DNA of 64,000 nucleotides from Sphingomonas sanxanigenens DSM 19645 = NX02 (GTDB lineage Bacteria > Pseudomonadota > Alphaproteobacteria > Sphingomonadales > Sphingomonadaceae). Positions 1-8,378 of the stretch are shown here, one piece after another. The stretch spans positions 3,982,501 through 4,046,500 of the forward strand of contig NZ_CP006644.1 in assembly GCF_000512205.2 (NCBI RefSeq). Direction: 5' to 3'. Each line of letters starts with the position of its first letter. Positions within the stretch are counted from its first letter, which is position 1. The position numbers and the translations under genes are program-made. Under the pieces are notes generated by a model. The model did no database searches, was not told where the DNA came from, and saw only the letters and a list, made by a program, of their open reading frames with translations.

Positions 1-1
1 T

Positions 2-301
2 CGCGTCTCGGCGATCGCCGGCGGGCGCATCGACGAGATCTACGCCTACACGCGCAGCCGATGGAGCGAGGATGAGGCGGAAACCTATGTCCGCGCGCTG
101 TTCGATTGCTTCGGCCGGATCGCCGCGCGCGACATCATCTGGCGCGCGATTCCGGCAGAGTTCGGGATCGATGGCCATTATACGCGGCACCGGCACCATT
201 ATATCTACTGGCGCAGCCTTTCGGACGGTGCCGTCGGCATCGTGACGATCCTGCATGAGCGCATGCATCAGCTCGACCGGTTCCGCGAGGATCGCGGCTG
301 A
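2..301 (+). CDS. RelE/ParE-family toxin, 5'-truncated by the window edge
   Basis: The open frame runs in from the left edge and ends with TGA at 299-301. The readable 99 residues contain the ParE-type pattern IDEIYAYTRSRWSEDEA near the start and end in a basic strand region (HYTRHRHHYIYW) followed by GIVTILHERM, the usual C-terminal strand of type II toxin-antitoxin RelE/ParE toxins. Family members are about 95-105 residues, so only a few N-terminal residues are probably missing. The antitoxin would lie immediately upstream, outside the window. Family-level function is inhibition of gyrase (ParE) or mRNA cleavage (RelE); the sequence does not decide between them, although the ParE-like ending favours the former. 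Confidence 0.72.
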   Translation, partial: RVSAIAGGRIDEIYAYTRSRWSEDEAETYVRALFDCFGRIAARDIIWRAIPAEFGIDGHYTRHRHHYIYWRSLSDGAVGIVTILHERMHQLDRFREDRG

Positions 302-320
302 GGGCGCCGGTCCAGGCACA

Positions 321-352
321 GGGGGAGCCCTGCCCCAAGGCAAGCCTCCCCC
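321..352. terminator. Hairpin between convergent genes
   Basis: GGGGGAG (321-327) pairs with CTCCCCC (346-352), with an internal GCC/GGC pairing. It lies between the convergent toxin and TonB-receptor genes, so it may terminate both. No T-tract follows. Confidence 0.4.
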
Positions 353-359
353 CGGAGGA

Positions 360-3269
360 TCAGAAACGAACCGCCACGCCGGCGCTGAACTTCCGTCCGC
401 TATAGGAGCTGTACAGCGGGTTCTGGCGCCCCGAGTCCATGAAGAAGCCGAGTTCCTGGTTGGTCAGGTTCTGCGCCTCCACCGTCACCCGGATTTCGGG
501 CGTGATCTGGTAGGAGGCGGTGGCATCGAGGAAGAAGGCGGAGATATTGCCCTGCACGTCGCTGCCGGCGCGGCCCGAGGGGACGCGCAGCAGGAACTTG
601 TCGCGGTAGGAGCCGCTCGCGCGAATGCTGAACTTGCTGTCCTCATAATAGATGGTGCCGTTGAACGCGTTCTTGGACAGGTTGACGAGATCGTTGCGGA
701 CCGTCGTCGTGCAGGTGGTGTTGGTGCAATAGGTGATCTTCGAATCGACATAGGTGTAGTTTGCGAGAATGCCGAGGTTCGACAGGAAGCCGGGCAGGAA
801 ATCGAGGCCCAGCTGGCCGTTGAGTTCGATGCCTTTCAACGGACCGCCCGGCGTATTGGTCTTGTTGGAGACGGTGAAGATCGTGCTCGCATCATTGTCC
901 GACCCCGCGAGCAGCGACAGTGGCAGACCCGTTTCGCCGAAGGGGATGTTGCGCTGGAGCGTCTGGATGAAGGTGTCGATATCCTTGTAGAAGGCGCCCA
1001 CCGAGATGATCCCGCTGCGCCCGATATAATATTCGAGCGAGACGTCCGCGGTCTTGGCGCGGATCGGCTCGAGCAGGAAATTGCCGCTCGACACGGTGCG
1101 CGTGTTGAGCGCGATCGACACCGATCCCGGCAGCAGGTCCGACAGTTCGGGACGCGTCATCACCTTGGCGGCGGCGGCGCGCAGGATGAGATTGTCGGTG
1201 ATGTCCGCCACCACCGTCGCCGAGGGCAGCCAATCCTCATAGCTGCGCGACAGCGTCAGCGGCGAACCCGCCAGCGAGCCCTGCCCGACCTGGTCGGTAT
1301 GGACATAGCGCACGCCGACATTGCCGCGCAGCCGCACCGGCAGCGCGTCGGTATCGAACTCGATCATGCCATAGGCGGACTTGATCGTTTCCTTGAGACT
1401 GCCGTCGGTCGTCGTCTGGAACGCGTAGATCCCGCTTTCGCTCGAGAAGCCGAGCACCGAATCGAACTTGTCATAGTCCGGCGCGGCCCAGCCAGAGATC
1501 GTCGTGCCGGGCAGCGAGCTGCCGAAGCCGGTGAGCGGCGAGGTGAGATCGGCCATGCTCGTGCCCGCGGGAAGCAGCGGCGCGAGGTTCTGCGTCACGC
1601 GGCTGCGGCTGAGCGTCTCATATTCGGACTGGCGATACTGCCCGCCCGCGCGCAGCGTCACGCCCTCCAGAATATCCCAGCTCGCATTGAGTTCGGCGGT
1701 GGTGTTGTTGGTCTCGTCGCGCCCGCGGGTGAGCGCCAGCGTGCCGCGCGTCGTGTTGTCGGCCAGCGGCGGCGCGAAGGTGAAGTTGGCCGGATTGGTG
1801 ACGTCGATGCCCCAGCCGATGTCGGGGATGCGCCCGCCATCGCGGAAATCATAGGAGAAGCCGTTCACATTGTTGGCGAAGATGCCGATCTGGGTGCGCA
1901 TCGGCCGATCGACGATCGTGCGCGACATGCCGACATAGCCATCCAGCTTGACCCCGCCGAAATCGTGCGAGGCGCTGAGATTGACCTGACCGAAGGTGGT
2001 GGTGAATTTGGTCAGCGTGAGATCGTTGGTGAGATCGACGCCGTTGAACAGACCATAGGTCAGCGTGCCGTCGTCCGCCCGCTCCGCATCGACGACCGAG
2101 CTTTCGGCGCTGCCATGCTGGCCGGCGTTGCGCGAGAAGGAGATCGCGGTGATCGTCTGGTCGCTGCGCGTCACGTCATAGCGCGAGAACAGGCCGTCGA
2201 GCGCGACCCGGGTGCGGTCCGACGGTCGCGCTTCCAGCGTCAATGTCGCGCCGAGGCGCGAATAATCCTGGTCCGAACGGATCAGGCGCGGGCTGCGCGG
2301 GATGAAGGTGCCGGCATTGTCGACCAGCGCATAGTTGGCCGCGTTGGTCGGCGTGTTCGGCAGGCGAGGATTGTCCGTCGAGCAGTTCGCGGCATCGCTG
2401 CCATTCCTGCTGCTGTTGGCGGGGCTTTGCGGCGTATAGCCGACCGGCGAGCAGAAACGGTTGAGACTGCCCTGCAGGATGTCGATCGCCGAATAGCCTT
2501 CCTCGCGCGTGTAGCGCCGGGTGTAGGCGATCGAGCCCGAGATGCCGAGCGTGCCATCGAGGAACGTCTTCGAGACCAACCCGGTGAAGCGCGGGCTGAC
2601 GCGCTCGCGCAGATCGTCATAGGTCCCCTGCGCGCTGGCGGACAGGGTGAAATCCTCCTTCATGTCGAGCGGCCGGGGCGTCTGCAGGTCGACGGTCGCG
2701 CCGAGCGAGCCTTCCTCGACATCCGCCGAGCTGGTCTTGCGCACCGAGAGCGAACTGAACAGCTCGGATGCGAAGGTGCTGAAATCGAAGGAGCGCGAGG
2801 AGACATAGCCCGAGCGGATGTCCGACGATCCGGTCGAACTCGCGCCTTCCATGCCGTTCAGGCGAACGCGGGTGAATTGCGCACCGAGGCCGCGCACCGA
2901 GATGGTGCGCCCCTCGCCGCCATCGCCGCGCGTGATCGCGACGCCGGGCAGGCGCTGCATCGATTCGGCCAGGTTCGAGTCGGGAAACTTGCCGATATCC
3001 TCGGCGGTGATGGCATCGACGACGCCGGTTTCCTGGCGCTTGATCGCCAGCGCGTTGGTCAGCGACTGGCGGAACCCCATGACCACGATGTCGTCGGTGG
3101 TCGCCGGTGGCGCCTCCGGCGGCGCGGCTTCGGCGTCGCTTTGCCCGTCCTGCGGCGTTGCCGCGCCCTGCGCGAACGCCGGCGCCGCCGCCATCAAAAG
3201 GCCCATCGAGAGCGCCAGAGCGGAAACCGTGCCACGGCGATTCGAAAGCAGTCGAAACGATTCTTCCAT
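360..3269 (-). CDS. TonB-dependent receptor, Xanthomonas/Caulobacter type (receptor 1)
   Basis: Outer-membrane active transporter of 969 residues. I start it at the ATG at 3269, just after a strong Shine-Dalgarno (GGGGGAGG, 5 nt away), rather than at earlier in-frame starts. The N-terminus is a signal peptide ending ..AAAPAFAQ. The plug carries DDIVVMGFRQSL and IGKFPDSNLAESMQRLPGV, the signature of the large receptors found in Xanthomonas, Caulobacter and sphingomonads that import oligosaccharides and other bulky nutrients. The C-terminus ends in aromatic F (AGVAVRF), as needed for barrel assembly. It diverges from a GH28 gene, so pectic or rhamnogalacturonan oligosaccharides are the likely cargo (inferred from the neighbour only). 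Confidence 0.93.
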   Translation of the reverse strand: MEESFRLLSNRRGTVSALALSMGLLMAAAPAFAQGAATPQDGQSDAEAAPPEAPPATTDDIVVMGFRQSLTNALAIKRQETGVVDAITAEDIGKFPDSNLAESMQRLPGVAITRGDGGEGRTISVRGLGAQFTRVRLNGMEGASSTGSSDIRSGYVSSRSFDFSTFASELFSSLSVRKTSSADVEEGSLGATVDLQTPRPLDMKEDFTLSASAQGTYDDLRERVSPRFTGLVSKTFLDGTLGISGSIAYTRRYTREEGYSAIDILQGSLNRFCSPVGYTPQSPANSSRNGSDAANCSTDNPRLPNTPTNAANYALVDNAGTFIPRSPRLIRSDQDYSRLGATLTLEARPSDRTRVALDGLFSRYDVTRSDQTITAISFSRNAGQHGSAESSVVDAERADDGTLTYGLFNGVDLTNDLTLTKFTTTFGQVNLSASHDFGGVKLDGYVGMSRTIVDRPMRTQIGIFANNVNGFSYDFRDGGRIPDIGWGIDVTNPANFTFAPPLADNTTRGTLALTRGRDETNNTTAELNASWDILEGVTLRAGGQYRQSEYETLSRSRVTQNLAPLLPAGTSMADLTSPLTGFGSSLPGTTISGWAAPDYDKFDSVLGFSSESGIYAFQTTTDGSLKETIKSAYGMIEFDTDALPVRLRGNVGVRYVHTDQVGQGSLAGSPLTLSRSYEDWLPSATVVADITDNLILRAAAAKVMTRPELSDLLPGSVSIALNTRTVSSGNFLLEPIRAKTADVSLEYYIGRSGIISVGAFYKDIDTFIQTLQRNIPFGETGLPLSLLAGSDNDASTIFTVSNKTNTPGGPLKGIELNGQLGLDFLPGFLSNLGILANYTYVDSKITYCTNTTCTTTVRNDLVNLSKNAFNGTIYYEDSKFSIRASGSYRDKFLLRVPSGRAGSDVQGNISAFFLDATASYQITPEIRVTVEAQNLTNQELGFFMDSGRQNPLYSSYSGRKFSAGVAVRF

Positions 3270-3312
3270 CGATACCTCCCCCAAATGCAGCTTTTCGCTT
3301 TCTAAGGTGGAC

Positions 3313-3343
3313 AAACCTGTAAGACAGAATAACCTGTAAGACA
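3313..3343. promoter_or_regulatory. Direct repeat AACCTGTAAGACA x2 in divergent promoter
   Basis: The 13-mer AACCTGTAAGACA occurs at 3314-3326 and 3331-3343, a period of 17 bp, between the divergent receptor 1 and GH28 genes. A tandem exact repeat in an 88-bp intergenic region is most simply a regulator-binding site controlling both genes. It differs from the two operator families found further right. Confidence 0.5.
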
Positions 3344-3357
3344 AGATTTAAAGCTGC

Positions 3358-4770
3358 ATGCGTCGCAGCCTTTTTATGGGGAGAGGACCTTTGGAACGAT
3401 CGCGGCGAGAGATTCTGGGGCATGTGCCGACCGCCGGGCTGCTTTGCGCGCTGCCGGCCTTCCCGAGCATCGCGGCGACACCGTCGCGGCGATTTGCGAT
3501 CACGCGCTACGGCGCGAAGGCGGATGGCGTCACCATCAACACGCGGGCGATCCAGAACACGATCGATGCCTGTGCGGCGGCGGGCGGCGGAACGGTGGTG
3601 GTGCCGGCGGGCACTTTTCTCAGCGGATCGATCTTCCTCAAACAGGGCACCCACCTCGAACTCGCCAAGGGTGCGGTGCTTAAGGGTTCCGACAGGCTGG
3701 AGGATTATCCGCTGGTGATGCGGCGCTTCTGCGAGGCCTATCCCGAGCCGCTGCGCATGGCGCTGGTCAACGCCCGGGGCCTCAAGGGGCTGCGCATCAC
3801 CGGCCCCGGCACGCTCGACGGCCATGGCGAGCCCTTCTGGCGCATGTTCTTCTCGGTACCGAAGGAGAGCCTGGAGGGCCAGGAGGTCAAATATCCCTTC
3901 CCGCAGATCGCGTTCCTGCAGGATTGCGACGACCTGCTGGTGAGCGGCGTGGCGTTCAAGGACGCCGCCTTCTGGAACCTTCATCTCTACCGCTGCACGC
4001 GCACCGTGATCGAGACATGCGGCTTCGACGTGCCGCACGTGATCCGCGCGCCGAGCAGCGACGCGATCGATCTCGACAGCTGCCAGGATGTGACGGTGCG
4101 GCATTGCCGCTTCTCGGTCGACGACGACTGCATCGCGCTGAAGGGCACGCAGGGGCCGGGGGCCGCCGCCTATGCGGAAGCGCCGCCCACCGAGCGCATC
4201 CACATCCACGACTGCCAGTTCGAATATGGGCTTGGCTGCATCACCTTCGGCAGCAACGGCACGATCATGCGCGACATCAAGGTGGAGCGGATCACCAATG
4301 TCGGCGACATCCCGACGGTCCGCTTCAAGATCCGGCCGGATACGCCGGGGCAGGTCTATGAGCGGCTGCATGTCCGCGGCGTCCGTCTCGCGCCCGCGCC
4401 GACGCCCTATGCCTTCTGGCACCGCGGCGAGGTGTTCTACGGGCTGCCCAACCCCAAGACCTTCGGCGCCGACGATCCGGCGATCGGCCTGATCGTCAAC
4501 GCCCGCCTGATCCACGGCACCAAGGTGCCGGCGCAGCCGCCCGGCGGCGTGATCCGCAACATCCTGATCGAGGATGTGCGGGGAACGACGCGCGGCTTCG
4601 GCAACATCTCAGGCAACGCGACCACCGCGATTTCGGACATCACGCTGCGCGACATCGATGTGACGTTGCTCGACGCCGGGCGCAGCCAGTTGATCGCGCG
4701 CGGCGTGGAACGGCTGACGTTGGAGAATGTGCGGGTGAACGGCGCGCCGGCGGTCGTCGTGCGCAGTTGA
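3358..4770 (+). CDS. Glycoside hydrolase family 28 (polygalacturonase/rhamnogalacturonase type)
   Basis: Right-handed beta-helix enzyme of about 470 residues. It opens with the usual GH28 N-terminal block (YGAKADGVTINTRAIQNTID, then GGTVVVPAGTFLSGSI). Active-site blocks are SDAIDLDSC and VDDDCIALKG for the catalytic Asp residues, and RFKIRP for the usual RIK. The GHG motif is replaced by GLG (YGLGCITFGSNG). The nominal ATG at 3358 has no good ribosome site. A TTG at 3391 follows GGGGAGAGG closely and would give a start MERSRREILG.. with a twin-arginine-like signal, so the shorter form is plausible. Export to periplasm or outside is expected. It pairs with the divergent TonB receptor. Confidence 0.88.
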   Translation: MRRSLFMGRGPLERSRREILGHVPTAGLLCALPAFPSIAATPSRRFAITRYGAKADGVTINTRAIQNTIDACAAAGGGTVVVPAGTFLSGSIFLKQGTHLELAKGAVLKGSDRLEDYPLVMRRFCEAYPEPLRMALVNARGLKGLRITGPGTLDGHGEPFWRMFFSVPKESLEGQEVKYPFPQIAFLQDCDDLLVSGVAFKDAAFWNLHLYRCTRTVIETCGFDVPHVIRAPSSDAIDLDSCQDVTVRHCRFSVDDDCIALKGTQGPGAAAYAEAPPTERIHIHDCQFEYGLGCITFGSNGTIMRDIKVERITNVGDIPTVRFKIRPDTPGQVYERLHVRGVRLAPAPTPYAFWHRGEVFYGLPNPKTFGADDPAIGLIVNARLIHGTKVPAQPPGGVIRNILIEDVRGTTRGFGNISGNATTAISDITLRDIDVTLLDAGRSQLIARGVERLTLENVRVNGAPAVVVRS

Positions 4771-4830
4771 GCCTAAATGCGCGCTCTCGCGACCGGCCGG
4801 GTCCGGTGACCGGGGCGGTGCCGGGCCGCT

Positions 4831-5361
4831 TCAAGTCGGATCGATCGGGGCAGACGGCCGGCCGCTCCGATCCACCTCGGGCGTGTAGCCGTCCTCACCG
4901 CAAGAGAGGGGCGACGCGCGGCGCAGCACCGTCTTCAGCACGAAGCTGGAGTTGATGCGCGACAGCATCGGGATGCGGGAGAGCGCGCTGAGCATGATCT
5001 GGTAATGATCGAGGTCCGTGACGACGACCCGCAGCAGATAATCATGGTCTCCGGTCGTCTGGAAGCAGTCGGTGACCTCCTGCATCTCGCAGATGCTGCG
5101 CTCGAAGGTGATCCGTGCCGCGTCCGACTGGCGATCGAGGCTGATGGAGATCAGTGCCTCGATCCGGCCTGCGAGCCGCCGTTCGTCCAGCAGCGCGGCA
5201 TAGCCGAGGATATAGCCTTCCTCCTCCAGCCGGCGCACCCGCCGCATCGTCGGCGTCAGCGACAAGCCGATCGTGTCGGCAAGATCGCGCCAGCTGATCC
5301 GCCCGTCCCGCGAGAGAATCCGGAGGATGCGGAGATCGAAGGAATCGAGCTTGGCGGTCAT
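4831..5361 (-). CDS. Lrp/AsnC-family transcriptional regulator
   Basis: I start at MTAKLDSFDLRIL (5361), where the family homology begins; this gives 176 residues. Longer in-frame starts to 5577 would run through the AT-rich promoter and have no family match. Residues 1-60 form the AsnC-type helix-turn-helix (LSRDGRISWRDLADTIGLS..RVRRLEEEGYILGY). The rest is the RAM ligand-sensing domain (EVTDCFQTTGDHDYLLRVVVTDLDHYQ). Members sense amino acids and wrap DNA as octamers. It diverges from a TonB receptor plus M14 peptidase unit, which it probably controls, linking peptide uptake to amino-acid supply. The C-terminal tail of about 20 residues is longer than usual. Confidence 0.88.
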   Translation of the reverse strand: MTAKLDSFDLRILRILSRDGRISWRDLADTIGLSLTPTMRRVRRLEEEGYILGYAALLDERRLAGRIEALISISLDRQSDAARITFERSICEMQEVTDCFQTTGDHDYLLRVVVTDLDHYQIMLSALSRIPMLSRINSSFVLKTVLRRASPLSCGEDGYTPEVDRSGRPSAPIDPT

Positions 5362-5718
5362 GATCGGAGAATTCCCCACGCCGGGCCGGGAAACCATAGC
5401 CCGGATGCGGGGCGGATCAAGATGCCCGGCCGCGTTCCGAATCCGTCTGCATTGCTGCATTGCCGGCGCGTAGCGCATTTCGCTCCATATCGCTGAATCC
5501 GTAGCGCAATATCGCCATATTATAGTGTTAAAATATATTATTTTAGTGTTGCGCAAAATGTCAGTTCGGTTTCTCATTGGTTACAGGAAGCGGCGCAAGA
5601 CCGCATGTTCGGGGAGCAGGAAGGCGACGATGTCGGCAGGGGCAAGGGCCCCGCCGGTGATCGGGAATGGTGCGGGGCGCCAGGTTCGTCCCGTTACAAC
5701 AAGGGGGCGCTACCAATT
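5362..5718. promoter_or_regulatory. Divergent promoter region with AT-rich core and 21-bp spaced repeats
   Basis: This 357-bp gap between the Lrp-type gene and receptor 2 holds no convincing gene. Its core (about 5510-5560) is strongly AT-rich in an otherwise GC-rich window. TAGTGTT occurs at 5523-5529 and again at 5544-5550, 21 bp apart (two helical turns). That is what a dimeric or octameric Lrp-type protein would be expected to contact. Confidence 0.45.
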
Positions 5719-8265
5719 ATGATCGCTGTTTCGTTTCCGTTTCGCCGGGCCGGGATTCTGCTCGGGGTATCCGTGCTCAGCACGGCCAGCGCGCTGCACG
5801 CGCAGACGGCCGAGGCGCCGCAATCCGAACCCGTCGAGCAGGGCGGCGGCGATATCATCGTCACCGCGCTGAAGCGCTCGACGAGCATCCAGGAAACGCC
5901 GATCTCGATCTCCGCGGTGACATCGGAGTCGCTTGCCCGGCAGAACATCACCGATTCCAACGCCCTGGGCCGCGTCGCCCCCAGCCTCGTCATCAACGAG
6001 AGCTCGAACGGCGGCAGCCGCGTCATCATCCGCAACCTCTATGCGACCGGCGAACCGCTGGTCGGCCTCTATTATGACGAGGTTCCGCTGAGCGGCACCG
6101 GCGGCGTTTCCAACGACGCCGGCGGCACCCTGCCCGGCCTGCGCCTGTTCGACGTCGAGCGCGCCGAGGTGCTGCGCGGTCCGCAGGGCACGCTCTATGG
6201 CGCGAGCTCGATGGGCGGCACCATCCGCATCATCTTCGCCAAGCCCAAGCTGGACCGCTACGAAGGCGCGGTCGACGGGCAGGTGACGACGATCGACGGC
6301 AGCGGCGGATCGCTGGGCTATCAGATGAACGGCATGGTCAACGTGCCGATCATCGAGGACAAGATCGGCGCCCGCGTGGTCGGCTTCTACGAAAAGGGGG
6401 CCGGCTTCGTCGACAACAGCGTTCTCGGCTTCAAGGACATCAACGGCAGCGAGAGCTATGGCGGCCGTTTGACGGTGCGCATCAAGCCGATCGAGGATAT
6501 CACGCTCGACCTGTTGGGCGTGTACCAGAACCGCACCGGCGCCCGTTCCGACTGGAACTACACCGAATATCTGCTGACCAACAAGCGCTACGACCAGTCG
6601 CTGCTGATCCGGCAGCCGCAGGAGGACGAGCTGAAGCTCGCCGCGGCGACACTCAACTGGGATGTCGGCTTCGCAACGCTGACCGCGACCGCATCCTATT
6701 CGGAACGCAACCTCAAATACAGCTTCGACTATACGAACTATTTCTCGCGCTACCAGACGGTCAACCAGACCAACGGGCTGGTGCCGAGCTATACCGGTGC
6801 GCCCACCGCGATCCCCGGGTACAGCCGCTACCTTGCCGATTGCCAGTCCGGCTACCTGGTCAACACGACCTGCGACGGCGCCGGCTACCAGAATCTGGTC
6901 AACAGCTACGGCATCCAGTCGACCTACCAGCCGCAGTCGAACAAGACCAACACCGAGGAAATCCGGCTCGCCGACGATCGCTATGCATTCAAGTGGACGG
7001 TGGGTTTCTATCACAGCTACCGCAAGAACTTCACGCGCTCCATCCTCGAGCGGTCGGACCCTGTCACCGGCCTGCAGAACTATCCGAACGGCTTCGCGAG
7101 CGGCGATACCTACATCGTCGGCACCAACTTCACCGGCCTCGACCGCACGATCGACGACCGGCTGGAACAGATCGCCGGCTTCGCCGAGGCGACGTGGGAC
7201 ATCACCGACGCGCTGAGCGTCACCGCGGGCGGGCGCTACTTCAAATATATGAAGGACACGACCTCGGCGGTGCTGGTGCCGAGCTACATCGCCGGCAACT
7301 CCCGCCAGGGGGAACTGACGGCGAGCGGCGACGAGACCGGCACGCTTTTGAAGTTCGGCGCCAACTACAAGTTCAACCGCGACTTCATGCTCTATGCGAC
7401 GGCGGCGCAGGGATATCGCCCGGGCGGCGTGAACCAGACGCTCGGCCTGCCGAGCTATGCCGCGGTCTATTCCTCGGACTCGGTGTGGGCCTATGAGATC
7501 GGCGCCAAGACCTCATGGTTCGACCGCAAGGTGATCGTCAACATCGACGCGTTCCAGATGGACTGGAACGACATGCAGATCTCGGCGAGCTTCAACAACG
7601 CCTTCGGCTTCATCACCAACAGTTCCAGCCCGGCGCGGATCCGCGGCATCGAGCTCGACACCTCCTTCTTCCCGCTCGACGGGCTCGCGCTGCGCGTGTC
7701 CGGCAGCTATATCGACGCCAAGCTGCGCGGCGACCAGTCGCTGCCGAGCGGCATCACCCAGTGCCCGATCCCGTTCATTCCCGGCACGACCGGCTGCGCG
7801 ACGATCGCCGCCGGGCGCGACGGCGACCGCATCCCCTATTCGCCGAAATGGACGATCCAGGGGTCCGCCGACTACACGATCCCGCTCGAGGATGATCTGC
7901 AGATCATCACCCATGCCGACCTCGCCTATCGCAGCAAATCGCTGACCACCTACGATCTGGCGCGCTATGCGACCGCCTACCCCAACGGCCCGGCCGGCAC
8001 GCCGGGCGGCGAGGCGCTCTATACGCTGCCGGGCTTCGCGACGGTGGGCCTGCGGCTGGGCCTCGAAAAGGACGAGGGACGCTGGGGCATCTATGTCTTC
8101 GCGAACAATGTGTTCAACAAGCTCGGCCTCACCTCGCTGACCAACGGCCAGGCGAGCGCGACGCAGCTTTCCTACCGCTACAACGGCGCGCTGATCCGGC
8201 CGAGCTTCGCCCAGGTGACGCAGCCGCGCGTCATCGGCGTCCAGGCGACCGTCAAGTTCCGCTGA
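5719..8265 (+). CDS. TonB-dependent receptor (receptor 2)
   Basis: 848-residue outer-membrane receptor. The ATG at 5719 precedes a signal peptide (MIAVSFPFRRAGILLGVSVLSTASALHAQ); AAGGGGG lies about 11 nt upstream, a rather long spacing. The TonB box and plug read GDIIVTALKRSTSIQETPISISAV and VLRGPQGTLYGASSMGGTIRI. A long beta-barrel follows, ending TQPRVIGVQATVKFR. The sequence belongs to the broad sphingomonad receptor group with an AQ..DIIVTA..R start. It is followed after a strong hairpin by an M14 peptidase and preceded by a divergent Lrp-type regulator, so oligopeptides are the most likely ligand (context only). Confidence 0.92.
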   Translation: MIAVSFPFRRAGILLGVSVLSTASALHAQTAEAPQSEPVEQGGGDIIVTALKRSTSIQETPISISAVTSESLARQNITDSNALGRVAPSLVINESSNGGSRVIIRNLYATGEPLVGLYYDEVPLSGTGGVSNDAGGTLPGLRLFDVERAEVLRGPQGTLYGASSMGGTIRIIFAKPKLDRYEGAVDGQVTTIDGSGGSLGYQMNGMVNVPIIEDKIGARVVGFYEKGAGFVDNSVLGFKDINGSESYGGRLTVRIKPIEDITLDLLGVYQNRTGARSDWNYTEYLLTNKRYDQSLLIRQPQEDELKLAAATLNWDVGFATLTATASYSERNLKYSFDYTNYFSRYQTVNQTNGLVPSYTGAPTAIPGYSRYLADCQSGYLVNTTCDGAGYQNLVNSYGIQSTYQPQSNKTNTEEIRLADDRYAFKWTVGFYHSYRKNFTRSILERSDPVTGLQNYPNGFASGDTYIVGTNFTGLDRTIDDRLEQIAGFAEATWDITDALSVTAGGRYFKYMKDTTSAVLVPSYIAGNSRQGELTASGDETGTLLKFGANYKFNRDFMLYATAAQGYRPGGVNQTLGLPSYAAVYSSDSVWAYEIGAKTSWFDRKVIVNIDAFQMDWNDMQISASFNNAFGFITNSSSPARIRGIELDTSFFPLDGLALRVSGSYIDAKLRGDQSLPSGITQCPIPFIPGTTGCATIAAGRDGDRIPYSPKWTIQGSADYTIPLEDDLQIITHADLAYRSKSLTTYDLARYATAYPNGPAGTPGGEALYTLPGFATVGLRLGLEKDEGRWGIYVFANNVFNKLGLTSLTNGQASATQLSYRYNGALIRPSFAQVTQPRVIGVQATVKFR

Positions 8266-8278
8266 TCTTCCGATGACA

Positions 8279-8306
8279 CCGCCGACGCTCGCAGGAGCGT
8301 CGGCGG
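8279..8306 (+). terminator. 12-bp perfect hairpin after receptor 2
   Basis: CCGCCGACGCTC (8279-8290) pairs perfectly with GAGCGTCGGCGG (8295-8306) across a 4-base loop, 13 nt after the receptor stop codon. There is no T-run, so it may attenuate or protect mRNA rather than fully terminate ahead of the co-oriented peptidase gene. Confidence 0.55.
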
Positions 8307-8378
8307 CCGCTGCACGACGGGCCCGGCGCCGGCCGCCCGAACCAGATGAAGACAAACGTTCAAGGCAGGGGATTCTCG

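Noticed and set aside
2617-4515. Reverse-strand frame spanning the receptor 1/GH28 promoter
   Set aside because: It crosses the divergent promoter and runs antisense to GH28, with no recognisable domain.
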